In this document: positions 28,080 to 37,278 of the stretch, piece by piece
Numbering within the stretch: the stretch's first letter is position 1
How the letters are laid out: every line of letters starts with the position of its first letter
Origin: Methyloversatilis universalis
Lineage (GTDB): Bacteria > Pseudomonadota > Gammaproteobacteria > Methylococcales > Methylococcaceae
DNA: 44,315 nucleotides
Direction: 5' to 3'
Assembly (NCBI GenBank): GCA_020723665.1
Contig: DYIL01000028.1
Coordinates: 1 to 44,315 of the forward strand
Notes under the pieces: model-generated
Seen by the model: the letters and a program-made list of their open reading frames with translations, nothing else
Database searches by the model: none
Told to the model about the DNA's origin: nothing
Position numbers and translations under genes: made by a program

Positions 28080-28478
28080 ATGAATACCTTTATTCTGAAT
28101 CTACAAAGTTCCGATCAGTTCGAGCGTATCGAAGGCGTGGAAAGCTTCGTGGGGGAGGATGCTTCCGGCAGTTTCGGCTTGTGGGCGCATCACGAGCGCT
28201 TCATGACCGCCTTGGTATTCGGCCTCGCACGCTATCGGCGAAAGGGCGGGCCCTGGCAGTATTTGGCTTTGCCCGGGGCTTTGGCCTATTTCCTCGATAA
28301 TCAGCTCTTCATCAATACCAGACGCTACATCCGCGATTCCGATTACAATCGCATCAGTGAAGCGTTGACGGAGCAACTTCTGAAAGAAGAAGAAGTGCTT
28401 GCGGGCCTAAAACAAAGCCTCCGCCGGTTGGAAGAGGAGATGCTCAAGCGCTTGCTGGATATCGAGCGGGGAACATGA
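28080..28478 (+). CDS. atpC: N-type F1Fo ATPase, epsilon subunit
   Basis: This is a 132-residue epsilon subunit of the alternative (N-ATPase) class. The N-terminal beta-sandwich (about 1-85) has EDASGSFGLWAHHERFMTALVFGL, the counterpart of the EDGSFCLLPRH stretch of this class. The C-terminal helical part (about 90-132) is shorter and strongly charged. Epsilon connects the c ring to gamma. In most N-ATPase operons this gene is second, behind atpD for the catalytic beta subunit. Here it is first, preceded by 248 bp without any beta-subunit sequence. Its start has only a weak ribosome-binding site. Confidence 0.82.
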   Translation: MNTFILNLQSSDQFERIEGVESFVGEDASGSFGLWAHHERFMTALVFGLARYRRKGGPWQYLALPGALAYFLDNQLFINTRRYIRDSDYNRISEALTEQLLKEEEVLAGLKQSLRRLEEEMLKRLLDIERGT

Positions 28479-28479
28479 T

Positions 28480-28752
28480 ATGGACGAGCGCGAAAAACTG
28501 CGCCGTTCCATCGAACGGCAGGCAAAGCGCATGGAGCAGGCCGAGCGGGACCGTTCCACGCTGCTGTCGCAGACGGCGTTTCTGGGCGTGCTGGCGCTGC
28601 TTTTGGTGGTGCCCATCATTCTGGGGGCCTATCTCGGGCGCTGGCTGGATACGCTATCGGAAGACTATTCCATTCATTGGACCATCAGCCTCATCATCCT
28701 CGGAGTGATCGTCGGCATCTTCAACGTGTATCTGTTTGTGCGCGAGCATTGA
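28480..28752 (+). CDS. atpQ: N-ATPase accessory membrane protein AtpQ (AtpI/AtpZ-like)
   Basis: This 90-residue protein has a charged N-terminal helix (about 1-28), then two membrane segments (about 31-52 and 65-87) joined by GAYLGRWLDT. That pattern fits the short AtpI/AtpZ-like subunit found as the third gene of N-ATPase operons. AtpI-type proteins help assemble the c ring. The gene starts one base after the atpC stop. The small AtpR protein that normally follows it is missing, and atpB begins directly after it. Confidence 0.8.
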   Translation: MDEREKLRRSIERQAKRMEQAERDRSTLLSQTAFLGVLALLLVVPIILGAYLGRWLDTLSEDYSIHWTISLIILGVIVGIFNVYLFVREH

Positions 28753-28754
28753 TC

Positions 28755-29435
28755 ATGGAGCCAGCAGAACTCATCGCCTTATTGTCGTTCGATATCGGTC
28801 CGGTCCACGTCGGACCGACAGTCATTACCACATGGCTGCTGATGATTTTTCTGGGTGCGTTCTCTTGGCTGGCCACCCGCAGACTGAGCGTCGATGAGCC
28901 TTCGGGGTTGCAGGCGATGCTAGAGGGCGTGATCGGTTCCATGGAGCAGGCCATCGAGGCGGTAGCGCCCGCTCATGGTCTGCAACTGTTGCCGTTCATC
29001 GGAACGCTCTGGATTTACCTGGTGGTGGCGAATCTCGCGGGGTTGGTTCCGGGACTCGGATCGCCGACGGCTGACTTGTCCGCGACGGCGGCGCTGGCGG
29101 TCCTGGTATTTTTGTCGGTGCACTGGTTCGGGGTGAAGGCTAGCGGCTGGCGCTATTTGCGCCATTATCTCGCGCCTACCCCGCTGATGCTGCCGTTCCA
29201 TCTTTTGAGCGAAATTTCCCGAACGATAGCGCTGGCGATGCGCTTGTTCGGCAATATCATGAGCCTCGAGCTTGCGGTCCTTCTAGTTTTGCTGGTAGCC
29301 GGTTTCTTGGCGCCGGTGCCTTTGCTTTTATTGCACATCGTGGAGGCTCTCGTCCAAGCCTACATTTTCGGAATGCTGGCATTGATTTACATCGCCGGCG
29401 CGCTTCAAACGCAACAGCTAAAGAATAAGGAGTGA
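28755..29435 (+). CDS. atpB: N-type F1Fo ATPase, subunit a
   Basis: This is a 226-residue membrane protein of the stator channel. The essential arginine lies in the helix with IALAMRLFGNIMSLELAVLL, as in other a subunits, and further hydrophobic helices cover most of the length. The ATG at 28755, two bases after the atpQ stop, gives the N-terminus MEPAELIALLSFDIGPVHVGPT; a much longer upstream frame is not a real extension. It works with the c ring encoded next to pass ions. Confidence 0.92.
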   Translation: MEPAELIALLSFDIGPVHVGPTVITTWLLMIFLGAFSWLATRRLSVDEPSGLQAMLEGVIGSMEQAIEAVAPAHGLQLLPFIGTLWIYLVVANLAGLVPGLGSPTADLSATAALAVLVFLSVHWFGVKASGWRYLRHYLAPTPLMLPFHLLSEISRTIALAMRLFGNIMSLELAVLLVLLVAGFLAPVPLLLLHIVEALVQAYIFGMLALIYIAGALQTQQLKNKE

Positions 29436-29438
29436 TGC

Positions 29439-29705
29439 ATGAGCGATATGACTTGGTTTGTCGTCTTGTCCACGCTGGGGGCTGGGCTGGCCATAGCTCT
29501 GGGCGTAGTAGCTCCGGGTTTCGCTATGGGCAAGGCGATTTCCCAAGCGCTCGAAGCTCTGGCGAGACAGCCGGAGGCGGAGAAGGCGATTACCCGTACG
29601 CTGTTCATCGGGCTTGCGATGATCGAATCTTTGGCGATCTACGTGTTGGTCGTAGTCTTGATCATTCTGTTCCGTAATCCGCTGCTGGAATATTTGTTGA
29701 AATAA
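29439..29705 (+). CDS. atpE: N-type F1Fo ATPase, subunit c
   Basis: This 88-residue hairpin of two membrane helices joined by the loop ARQPEAEK (R43-Q44-P45) is the rotor-ring subunit. The ion-binding carboxylate is E63 in MIESLAIY, with S64 and Y68 retained. In sodium-binding rings (Ilyobacter type) helix 1 has a glutamine and N-ATPases often have a glutamate at that point; here the aligned residue is M30. The threonine after ES is L65. These two changes argue for proton rather than sodium binding. AAGGAG directly upstream makes this the best ribosome-binding site of the operon, as expected for a subunit needed in many copies. Confidence 0.93.
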   Translation: MSDMTWFVVLSTLGAGLAIALGVVAPGFAMGKAISQALEALARQPEAEKAITRTLFIGLAMIESLAIYVLVVVLIILFRNPLLEYLLK

Positions 29706-29714
29706 GGCCGTTCG

Positions 29715-30461
29715 ATGAACTTCGATTGGACGACCTTCATACTGGAATTCGCCAATTTCGTCGTCCTGCTGTGGATACTCCGGCGCTTTCTCTATCGCCC
29801 CGTTTTGAATGTCATCCAAGCGCGTCAACGGAAGATCGAAGAGCAATTGCGCTTGGCGGATCAGACGCGCCTCGAGGCATTGGCAGCCAAGGAAGCCTGC
29901 GAGAAGAATATGGCCGATTGGGAAAAGGAAAAGTCTCTCGCGAGAAGCGAATTGGAAGCGGAGATCGCTGCCGAACGTCAGCGTCTCTTGGAAAAGCTGG
30001 CCGAAGAGGAGTCGGATCGGCGGGCCAAGGAGCGAGCTCAAGAAGAACGAGAGCGACAAGAATGGATGCGTACGACAGAACAGCAGGCGCTCGAGTTGGG
30101 TAATCGATTCGTGCTCAGGCTTCTGGAGCGCGTCGCCTCGCCGGAATTGGAAGCAAGGCTCATCTCGATGGTCTTGAGCGACCTCGGTCGATTGCCGCAG
30201 GCGGATTTCGAAAAACTGCGCTTGGCGGTGGTCGAAGATGAGCTCGAGGTGTCGAGCGCATACCCGCTGGATGCGGAACGGCAAAAGGCCTTGGCGGGTG
30301 CGATCGGACAAATTGCCGGTATCGAGGTCAAACCGATATTCAAAGAAGATCCTTCATTGTTGGCGGGAGTTCGCATACATGCCGGGTCCTGGGTTCTGTC
30401 CGCCAATCTCCGCGATGAACTGAAGTTTTTCCAGGATGTCTTTTCTCGCCGCGTCGCGTAA
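29715..30461 (+). CDS. atpF: N-type F1Fo ATPase, long subunit b with delta-like C-terminus
   Basis: This 248-residue protein has one N-terminal membrane segment (about 8-28, [20 protein letters not shown]) and a long charged coiled coil (about 30-150). Its C-terminal part resembles the end of the delta subunit ([28 protein letters not shown]). N-ATPases have no separate delta gene, and the extended b is thought to replace it; the sequence here fits that. The gene overlaps atpA by 26 bp. Confidence 0.87.
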   Translation: MNFDWTTFILEFANFVVLLWILRRFLYRPVLNVIQARQRKIEEQLRLADQTRLEALAAKEACEKNMADWEKEKSLARSELEAEIAAERQRLLEKLAEEESDRRAKERAQEERERQEWMRTTEQQALELGNRFVLRLLERVASPELEARLISMVLSDLGRLPQADFEKLRLAVVEDELEVSSAYPLDAERQKALAGAIGQIAGIEVKPIFKEDPSLLAGVRIHAGSWVLSANLRDELKFFQDVFSRRVA

Positions 30462-31932
30462 CGGCTCTTTACTCCAGAGTTTACGGGAGGAGATCGACCG
30501 CTACCGATTCCGTTTGCGCGTCGAAGAATACGGACGGGTACTCTCCGTCGGAGACGGCATCGCCTGGATCCGGGGTTTGCCGTCCGCCGCCATGGATGAG
30601 CTTTTGCTGTTCGAGGATGGCAGCCGAGGTTTGATATTCCACCTCGGGCGTCAGCGGTTGGGAGCGATCCAGTTGGAACAAACGGTCCGGCTGACGTCAG
30701 GATCAGCGGTTTATCTCACGGGGCAACGCCTGTCTCTGTGCGTCGGGGACGGCTTGATCGGAAGGGTGATCGACCCCTTGGGGAAACCTCTCGATGGCCA
30801 GCCGGCGCCGGAGCTGAGCTTGCGCCGGGAACTCGATGTTTCTTCGCCGCCCATCGTTGCGAGAGATTTCGTCGAACGCCCGCTTTATACCGGCACCAAG
30901 ATCATCGACGCCATGATCCCGTTGGGACGCGGACAGCGGCAGCTGATCATCGGCGACAACGGAGTCGGAAAAACCTCGCTGGCGCTGGATGTCGTGCTCA
31001 ATCAGCGCGACCAGGATGTTTTGTGCGTTTACGTGCTGATCGGTCAAAAGCGATCCGACACCATCAGCGCCATCGATTTGTTGCGGCGTTACGGTGCGAT
31101 GGCCTATACGACGGTGGTCGTGGCGGAGGCCAGCGATTCGCCGGGCTTGAAATACCTAGCGCCATTCGCCGGTTGCGCCGTGGCAGAGCATTGGATGTGG
31201 CATGGTCGGGACACGCTGGTTGTCTATGACGACCTTTCCACTCATGCCCGCGCCTATCGCGAACTGTCCTTGCTGTTGCGCCGTCCGCCCGGACGGGAAG
31301 CCTATCCGGGCGATATTTTCTTTCTGCACTCGCGTTTGCTGGAGCGCTCGACCTGCCTGGCACCCGCCCATGGCGGAGGCAGCATGACGGCCTTGCCCCT
31401 TGTCGAGACCGAACAAGGAGAAATTGCCGCCTACATCCCTACCAATCTCATCTCGATCACCGACGGACAGATTTATCTCGATCGTCGCCTATTCGGAAGC
31501 GGATTTCTCCCCGCGATCGATATTACCCGATCGGTCTCCCGCATCGGCGGGCGTGCCCAGCATCCTCGCATCAAAGCGGAAGCCGCGCGCATGAAACTCG
31601 ACTATTTACAGTTCCTGGAGCTCGAGACTTTCACGCGGTTCGGATCGAGATTGGAAGCGTCCATGGAGGAAAAAATTCGGCGCGGACAGATCCTGCGCGA
31701 GGTCTTGAAGCAAGAGCGTCTGGCACCGCGGTCGCCGGAATTCCAATTGGCGTGGATGATGGCGTATAACGCGGGAAGATTCGACGATCCGGATATCGCC
31801 TCGGTTCGACAAAAACTGGATGAGCTTGCGATCGGGCTGCAGCGCTTTCCCATCGATTTGTCGGCGAGCCGCGAAGAGTGGAATCAGTGGCTGGATCGCC
31901 GCTTGCCGGGACCGGGTAATCGAACGGGATGA
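30436..31932 (+). CDS. atpA: N-type F1Fo ATPase, alpha subunit
   Basis: This is a 498-residue nucleotide-binding F1 subunit. Walker A is GDNGVGKTS (the usual alpha form is GDRQTGKT), the fold continues with [14 protein letters not shown], and the catalytic-site arginine is kept in [10 protein letters not shown]. The residues read as a functional alpha, which binds but does not hydrolyse ATP and needs a beta partner. No beta gene is present in this operon. It ends in ATGA overlapping atpG. Confidence 0.94.
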   Translation: MSFLAASRNGSLLQSLREEIDRYRFRLRVEEYGRVLSVGDGIAWIRGLPSAAMDELLLFEDGSRGLIFHLGRQRLGAIQLEQTVRLTSGSAVYLTGQRLSLCVGDGLIGRVIDPLGKPLDGQPAPELSLRRELDVSSPPIVARDFVERPLYTGTKIIDAMIPLGRGQRQLIIGDNGVGKTSLALDVVLNQRDQDVLCVYVLIGQKRSDTISAIDLLRRYGAMAYTTVVVAEASDSPGLKYLAPFAGCAVAEHWMWHGRDTLVVYDDLSTHARAYRELSLLLRRPPGREAYPGDIFFLHSRLLERSTCLAPAHGGGSMTALPLVETEQGEIAAYIPTNLISITDGQIYLDRRLFGSGFLPAIDITRSVSRIGGRAQHPRIKAEAARMKLDYLQFLELETFTRFGSRLEASMEEKIRRGQILREVLKQERLAPRSPEFQLAWMMAYNAGRFDDPDIASVRQKLDELAIGLQRFPIDLSASREEWNQWLDRRLPGPGNRTG

Positions 31933-32768
31933 GTCGGCGAGCCGACATCGAGCGCCGTTTGCGCCGTTTGGGCGAGATCGCGGATATCATGACGGCGATG
32001 AAGACGCTGGCGTTGATCGAGACCCGCAAGTTCAGCCGATTTATGGCCCATCAGCGGCGTTTGGTCGAGAGTATCGAGGCGGCCAGTTCGGACTTTCTGA
32101 GGTTTCACCCAATTTTCCGGAGCGGCGTCGCGCCAGGGCAAGAGGAGTCGCCCGTATACATTTTGATCGGTTCGGAGCGCGGTTTCTGCGGCGATTTCAA
32201 CGAAGCGATCATCGCCGGTTTGGCGGCCTTGCGGTCGATTCGGCCGCGACTGGTCGTGGTTGGGCGGCGGCTTGCGAGCAAGCTGCACGATTACCCCGGC
32301 ATCGAAGCGAGGCTGGATGGCCCGAATGTAGCCGAGGAAGTGCGCTCGGTCTTGAGCGAATTGATGACGGTCCTGCACCGTTTGCGGGCGGAGTCGGCCC
32401 GATGGGAGCGGCTGAACGTGCTTTCCCACGATTCGGAGGGAGGCGTCGCGTCCCATGTTCTCCTGCCGATAATGTCTGCCGAAGCGCCGGCGTTCGCTTA
32501 TCCGCCCCGGCTGAATCTCGATCCGACCGTATTCTTCGCCGAACTCACCGAGCACTACTTGTTCGCGAAGCTTCCGGCCTTGTTCTACGCTTCCCTGATG
32601 GCGGAGAACCGTCAACGCCTGGAACACATGGAGAACGCGCTGCGCCGCATGGATGCCAAAATCGGGGATCTTCGGCGCAAGAGCAATGCCCTCCGCCAGG
32701 AAGAGATCGTCGAGGAGATCGAAATCATCCTGCTGAGCGCAGAGTGTTTATTGACAGATCAGAGCTGA
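31929..32768 (+). CDS. atpG: N-type F1Fo ATPase, gamma subunit
   Basis: This 279-residue central-shaft subunit has the two family helices, N-terminal [20 protein letters not shown] and C-terminal [20 protein letters not shown], around a Rossmann-like middle ([11 protein letters not shown]). It is the last gene of the operon. Its start overlaps the atpA stop (ATGA). The next gene, an SDR, begins 39 bp later on the same strand and is not part of any known ATPase operon. Confidence 0.92.
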   Translation: MSRRADIERRLRRLGEIADIMTAMKTLALIETRKFSRFMAHQRRLVESIEAASSDFLRFHPIFRSGVAPGQEESPVYILIGSERGFCGDFNEAIIAGLAALRSIRPRLVVVGRRLASKLHDYPGIEARLDGPNVAEEVRSVLSELMTVLHRLRAESARWERLNVLSHDSEGGVASHVLLPIMSAEAPAFAYPPRLNLDPTVFFAELTEHYLFAKLPALFYASLMAENRQRLEHMENALRRMDAKIGDLRRKSNALRQEEIVEEIEIILLSAECLLTDQS

Positions 32769-32807
32769 ATCAGAAAACTCCGGTTGTCCCTCACTGTTTT
32801 TGTGGCG

Positions 32808-33641
32808 ATGGAAAACAACAAGACGATTTTGATTACCGGCTGTTCTTCCGGTATAGGTCTATGCGCCGCCAGGGGGCTCCGGCAACGGGGCTACCAGGTA
32901 TTCGCGACCGCTCGGAAAGCAGCCGACGTGAACAGTCTGCGTGCCGAGGGCTTCGATGCGTTCCGGCTCGACCTCGCGGATTCCGGCTCGATCAGAATAG
33001 CCGTGGACCAAGTGCTACAGAGGACGGGCGGCGAGCTGTACGCGCTGTTCAATAACGGCGCCTACGGCCAGCCGGGCGCGGTGGAGGACCTAAGCCGCGA
33101 AGTGCTGCGCGAGCAGTTCGAAACCAATCTGTTCGGAACGCATGAACTGACGATCTTGGTGTTGCCGGTCATGCGAAAGCAGGGGTACGGGCGCATTATC
33201 CAGAACAGTTCCTTACTCGGTTTTGCCGCGATGGCATACCGGGGTGCCTACAACGCGAGCAAGTACGCATTGGAGGGTTTGTCCGATACCCTCCGCTTGG
33301 AGTTGGCCGGCACCGGAATTTTCGTGTCGCTGGTGGAACCCGGACCGATTTTGAGCCGTTTTCGGGACAATGCCCTAGCCATGTTCAAGAAAAATATCGA
33401 TGGCGAGCGAAGCGTGCATAGGGAGAAATATCGGGCGATGGAGGCGAGGTTGGTCAAGGAAGGGCCTGCCGTGCCGTTCACGCTCGGACCAGATGCGGTG
33501 CTGAGGGCGGTTGTCCACGCGCTCGAAGCAAAAAGACCGAAGGCGCGTTATTACGTCACCTTCCCCACTCATTTGTTCGGCTTTCTGAAAAGAGTTTTGC
33601 CGGATCGAGCGCTAGACCAGATTTTGCGGCGGGTTGGTTGA
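32808..33641 (+). CDS. Short-chain dehydrogenase/reductase
   Basis: This is a 277-residue NAD(P)-dependent oxidoreductase of the classical SDR fold. The cofactor motif is TGCSSGIG (residues 11-18), the NAG-like motif reads NNGAYG, the catalytic serine is in IIQNSSLLG and the Tyr/Lys pair in YNASKYALEG. The C-terminal part (YYVTFPTHLFGFLKRVLPD) resembles the YbbO-type group, some of which reduce retinal or long-chain aldehydes. The substrate cannot be told. I chose the ATG at 32808, just before NNKTILITG, over a TTG 24 bases upstream. Confidence 0.88.
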   Translation: MENNKTILITGCSSGIGLCAARGLRQRGYQVFATARKAADVNSLRAEGFDAFRLDLADSGSIRIAVDQVLQRTGGELYALFNNGAYGQPGAVEDLSREVLREQFETNLFGTHELTILVLPVMRKQGYGRIIQNSSLLGFAAMAYRGAYNASKYALEGLSDTLRLELAGTGIFVSLVEPGPILSRFRDNALAMFKKNIDGERSVHREKYRAMEARLVKEGPAVPFTLGPDAVLRAVVHALEAKRPKARYYVTFPTHLFGFLKRVLPDRALDQILRRVG

Positions 33642-33733
33642 GTCCATCGGCGGCGGGCGTCGGCTGTAGACTGAAGCCTTACTCGAATGGGCTCTGAGTA
33701 GAATGGTCATGGGCATGGCGGGGGTTGCGCATC

Positions 33734-34165
33734 ATGAAAACCTATATTTTGTCGGCGGGTGTGGTGGTCGTGCGCAACTATCCGGATGGGCCGCGTTATC
33801 TGTTGCTCCGCGCGTTTCAGTACTGGGATTTTCCAAAGGGCGTAGTGGAAGAAGGTGAAGACCCTTTGACCGCGGCGCAGCGCGAGGTATGCGAGGAAAC
33901 CTCGCTGACGGAACTCGATTTCCGGTGGGGCAAGGGTTATCAGGAAACGCCGCCCTATGGCGCGGGGAAGATCGCGCGATACTATGTGGCCGAATCCCCC
34001 GGCGGTGAAGTGCGGTTACCCGTCAATCCGCTGCTTGGGCGTCCGGAGCACGACGAGTTTCGGTGGGTTACGTTCGAGGAAGCGGATAAGCTGCTCGGGC
34101 CTCGTCTCAGGCCGATCTTGAACTGGGCCGATTGGCTCGTTACGCGCGAGAGGCACGACGGCTGA
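33734..34165 (+). CDS. Nudix hydrolase
   Basis: This is a 143-residue Nudix-fold protein. The Nudix box begins GVVEEGE and continues to REVCEETSL, with all glutamates of the metal site present. The usual glycine near the end of the box is serine. The N-terminus (ILSAGVVVVRNYPDGPRYLLLRAFQYWDFPKG) suggests the diadenosine-tetraphosphatase-like branch, so a dinucleoside polyphosphate or other nucleotide substrate is plausible but not proven. The ATG at 33734 is chosen; a GGGGG stretch lies nine bases upstream. It is convergent with cysG, with a six-base gap. Confidence 0.85.
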   Translation: MKTYILSAGVVVVRNYPDGPRYLLLRAFQYWDFPKGVVEEGEDPLTAAQREVCEETSLTELDFRWGKGYQETPPYGAGKIARYYVAESPGGEVRLPVNPLLGRPEHDEFRWVTFEEADKLLGPRLRPILNWADWLVTRERHDG

Positions 34166-34171
34166 CGTCGT

Positions 34172-35578
34172 TCAACCCGCGCCGGACGGCCGGAACCAGG
34201 CGAGTTTCTCCCGTAACCGGACGACGGTTCCGATGATGAGCAGTGTCGGAGCTTTGACGTCGGAGTGATTCACGATGTCCGGCAGGGTTGCCAAGGTGCC
34301 GGACAAAACCATCTGAGATTGGGTGGTACCTTGTTGAACGAGCGCGGCTGGAAGATCGGACGGGCAGCCATGTTGAATCAGGCGAGAGCAGATTTCCGGC
34401 AAGCCTTGAAGTCCCATGTAAAAGACCAAGGTCTGTCCCGGACGGGACAACTGGTTCCAATCGACGTCGATAAGCCGGCCGTTTTTCATGTGGCCGGTCA
34501 GGAACGTACAGGATTGGGCATGATCGCGGTGCGTCAGCGGAATGCCGGCATAGGCGGCGCAGCCGGAAGCGGCCGTGATTCCGGGAACCACCTGAAAAGG
34601 TACGCCTTCGTTCATCAGGGTTTCGATTTCCTCTCCGCCCCGACCGAAAATAAACGGGTCTCCGCCTTTCAGGCGTACGACCCGTTTTCCGGATTTGGCG
34701 AGGTCGGCGAGAAGCCGGTTGATTTCGTCCTGCGGGAGCGTGTGCCGGTTGCGCTGTTTGCCCGCGTAAATTTTTTCCGCGTCGCGCCGGATAAGCTTCA
34801 GGATTTCGGGGGACACCAGGCGGTCGTAAACGACCGCGTCGGCTTCCTGGATCAAACGCAGCGCCCGTATGGTCAGTAGGTCCGGATCACCCGGCCCGGC
34901 ACCGACCAGATAGACGATGCCGCCATCCATACTTCGCCCCCCGGAGATTTCGGCGGCAAGCGCCTGTTCCAGGCGTTGGGTCGCCTCCTTGTCTCTCCCG
35001 GCGAAAACGAGTTCGGCGATCGTTCCGGAGAGGACGTTCTCCCAAAACCTGCGGCGAACTCGCGGATCATCAATCGCTTGTTTGACGCGAATGCGGAAGT
35101 CCGCCGCGAGTTTGGCCAAGCGCCCATAAGCCGGCGCTATCCACGATTCGAGACGCATTCGCAGAATGCGAGTGAGCACTGGGGCGGCGCCGCCCGAGGA
35201 TACGGCCGCAATGACCGGGGAACGGTCGATCACGGCGGGGAAGATGAACGTGCAGAGGGCGGGCTGGTCGACCACGTTTACGGGGATGTTGTGCGTCTTC
35301 GCGGCCTTGGCGATCCGGGCATTTAGGTCGGTATCGTCGGTCGCTGCCACGACCAGCTTGAATCGGCACACGTCCCGAGGGTGAAACGCCTTGTCGATGA
35401 GGGTTATGTGTCCGGAGTCTCGAAGCTTCAGCATCGAATCGTGGAGTTGCGGAGCGAGCACGCTGACCAGCCCGCCGGCCTGAAGCAGTGCTTCGGCCTT
35501 GCGGGCAGCTACCGGTCCGCCGCCGACGATCAAACAGGGTTCACTCTTCAGATTGAGAAATATGGGCAAATAATCCAT
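34172..35578 (-). CDS. cysG: Siroheme synthase CysG (three activities)
   Basis: CysG turns uroporphyrinogen III into siroheme, the prosthetic group of sulfite and nitrite reductases. The 468-residue fusion has an N-terminal dehydrogenase/ferrochelatase part (about 1-210, NAD motif IVGGGPVAARKAEALL, residues 17-32). The C-terminal SAM-dependent uroporphyrinogen methyltransferase (about 215-460) has YLVGAGPGDPDLLT, RLKGGDPFIFGRGGEE and GVPFQVVPGIT. Its length and order are those of gammaproteobacterial CysG. It is divergent from tusA, another sulphur gene, across 62 bp. Confidence 0.96.
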   Translation of the reverse strand: MDYLPIFLNLKSEPCLIVGGGPVAARKAEALLQAGGLVSVLAPQLHDSMLKLRDSGHITLIDKAFHPRDVCRFKLVVAATDDTDLNARIAKAAKTHNIPVNVVDQPALCTFIFPAVIDRSPVIAAVSSGGAAPVLTRILRMRLESWIAPAYGRLAKLAADFRIRVKQAIDDPRVRRRFWENVLSGTIAELVFAGRDKEATQRLEQALAAEISGGRSMDGGIVYLVGAGPGDPDLLTIRALRLIQEADAVVYDRLVSPEILKLIRRDAEKIYAGKQRNRHTLPQDEINRLLADLAKSGKRVVRLKGGDPFIFGRGGEEIETLMNEGVPFQVVPGITAASGCAAYAGIPLTHRDHAQSCTFLTGHMKNGRLIDVDWNQLSRPGQTLVFYMGLQGLPEICSRLIQHGCPSDLPAALVQQGTTQSQMVLSGTLATLPDIVNHSDVKAPTLLIIGTVVRLREKLAWFRPSGAG

Positions 35579-35590
35579 ATCTTTCGGTTT

Positions 35591-35599
35591 TGCTAAAAT
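35591..35599 (+). promoter_or_regulatory. Possible extended -10 promoter for tusA
   Basis: TGC-TAAAAT (35591-35599) in the 62 bp between cysG and tusA matches the extended -10 class in five of six bases. Its start point would leave a leader of about 35 bases. There is no convincing -35. Confidence 0.35.
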
Positions 35600-35640
35600 G
35601 GGCCGGGTCTCGCGGGAATTCGAATGGGCATTGGTAAACC

Positions 35641-35868
35641 ATGCAAGCTGATCTTGAAATAGACACCTCGGGGCTGATGTGTCCTTTGCCGCTGTTGCGA
35701 TTAAAGAAAGCGTTGCAGACTATGGAAGCGGGTCAGGTCGTTAGAGTGCTGGCTACCGATCCGGCTTCCGTCATCGACTTCGGCGTCTTTCTGGAACAGG
35801 CCGGGCATCAAATGTTGGAACATAAGGAGGAAACCGGGGTTTTCTTTTACTTGATCCGCAAGGTCTGA
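35641..35868 (+). CDS. TusA-family sulfur-carrier protein
   Basis: This is a 75-residue TusA/SirA-fold protein with the invariant CPxPLL motif (C14-P15-L16-P17-L18-L19), where the cysteine carries persulfide sulfur. TusA in E. coli passes sulfur to TusBCD for tRNA 2-thiouridine; other homologues act in sulfur oxidation or cofactor synthesis. No tusBCD or dsr gene is nearby, so the exact role is open and no symbol is given. The gene overlaps the 3' end of the convergent HAD phosphatase gene by 22 bp. Confidence 0.9.
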   Translation: MQADLEIDTSGLMCPLPLLRLKKALQTMEAGQVVRVLATDPASVIDFGVFLEQAGHQMLEHKEETGVFFYLIRKV

Positions 35869-36566
35869 CGGGACCTTGCTAATCGCCTGGCATGCTCTTC
35901 CGGACATTCACCGTTGCGGAGACTTATCACCGGCCACTTCTTCTGTTCCGCGTAGGTTTTGAGCTTCTCATCCGGGTCCACTGCGACGGGGAAATCTACA
36001 CGCAAGAGTAACGGCAGATCGTTGTGGGAATCGCTGTAAAACCAACTGCCCTCCAGATCATGGTCGTTTTCCGCCAACCATTGGTGCAAACGGTGTACCT
36101 TACCCTCCTGAAAACACGGAGTGCCCACGAATCGCCCGGTGTACCGGCCGTTTTCAAATTCGGGTGTGGTCGCGACTAGATGCTCGATGCCGTAAAGTCG
36201 GGCGATCGGTTCCGTCACGAAGCGATTGGTGGCCGTGATAATGATCGGAGTGTCGCCGGCGCGACGGTGTTTTTCAATAAGCGCCACGGCTGCGGGCAAT
36301 AATAGAGGTCTGATCTTCTCTTCAATAAACTGGGTACGCCACCGCCAGAGTGCATCCACCGGGTTACTAGCCAGAGGTCTCAAGGCGAACTCCAGAAACT
36401 GGACGATATCCAGCGTGCCGTTCTTGTAATCCTCGTAAAACCGGGCATTGGCCTCCTCGTAGTGCTCTCGGTCTACGATTCTCTTCTCGACCAAAAACTG
36501 CCCCCACAGATAGTCGCTGTCGCCGGCCAATAGAGTGTTATCAAGGTCAAATATTGCCAGACTCAC
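35847..36566 (-). CDS. HAD-IB family phosphatase
   Basis: This 239-residue member of the SerB-like HAD subfamily has motif I DLDNTLLAGDSD (residues 7-18, two catalytic Asp), motif II IIITATN, a lysine after GKVHRL, and motif III SDSHNDLPLL. The cap is the small alpha-helical type. Its substrate is not certain; phosphoserine- and histidinol-phosphate-type specificities are both found in this branch. It is divergent from rppH across 172 bp, and the two genes are neighbours in other gammaproteobacteria (including Pseudomonas) as well. Confidence 0.87.
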   Translation of the reverse strand: MSLAIFDLDNTLLAGDSDYLWGQFLVEKRIVDREHYEEANARFYEDYKNGTLDIVQFLEFALRPLASNPVDALWRWRTQFIEEKIRPLLLPAAVALIEKHRRAGDTPIIITATNRFVTEPIARLYGIEHLVATTPEFENGRYTGRFVGTPCFQEGKVHRLHQWLAENDHDLEGSWFYSDSHNDLPLLLRVDFPVAVDPDEKLKTYAEQKKWPVISLRNGECPEEHARRLARSRQTLRIK

Positions 36567-36738
36567 GCGTTTCCTTTAAATTCGATTCGGTTGCTTGTTC
36601 AGAACGTAGAAAGCTAAAAGGATCAACTGAGTGCTGAACGCCGTAAGCCAGTCTCAACGGCGACGCTTGTGGATTTCGGTCAGATTCAGCAGGCTAGGAT
36701 TATATCACCGAGGACAGTAGTAGGATTTAACTCTAACC

Positions 36739-37263
36739 ATGATCGACGCGGATGGTTATCGCCTAAACGTGGGTATCGTTTTATGTAATAACGATGGCCG
36801 TGTATTCTGGGCAAGGCGGGTCGGCATGCGTTCCTGGCAGTTTCCTCAAGGCGGTATAAAATTAAATGAAGCGCCTGAAGCTGCAATGTACAGAGAATTG
36901 TATGAGGAAGTCGGGCTGAAGAAGCACGATGTGCAACTCATCGGACGAACCCGAGATTGGTTGCGTTACGATCTTCCTGAACGATATATCCGTAAACATT
37001 CATTTCCGCTTTGCATAGGGCAGAAACAGCTGTGGTATATCCTGCGGTTGTCCAGCGAAGAATCCAGGATTCGCTTGGATTGTAGTGAAAGACCGGAATT
37101 TGACGCGTGGTGTTGGGTAGATTATTGGCATCCGGTGAGTGACGTAGTGTATTTCAAACGGCAAGTCTATCGTCAAGCATTGACGGAACTGGGAAATTAT
37201 CTAACGCCTGGAGCGCTTTCAACCAGTCCTCACGATTCGCTGGCCGCTAGCCGAAAAACCTAG
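36739..37263 (+). CDS. rppH: RNA pyrophosphohydrolase RppH
   Basis: RppH removes the 5' pyrophosphate of mRNAs and so starts RNase E-dependent decay. The 174-residue Nudix protein begins [20 protein letters not shown] as in the family. The Nudix box opens with [20 protein letters not shown] and ends VGL, and all catalytic glutamates are present. The length is very near the E. coli protein. The weak C-terminal tail (about 155-174) is variable as usual. It is transcribed towards the PstS-like gene, 15 bp away, but that gene has different base composition. Confidence 0.95.
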   Translation: MIDADGYRLNVGIVLCNNDGRVFWARRVGMRSWQFPQGGIKLNEAPEAAMYRELYEEVGLKKHDVQLIGRTRDWLRYDLPERYIRKHSFPLCIGQKQLWYILRLSSEESRIRLDCSERPEFDAWCWVDYWHPVSDVVYFKRQVYRQALTELGNYLTPGALSTSPHDSLAASRKT

Positions 37264-37278
37264 CGCCGCGAAACGGCT

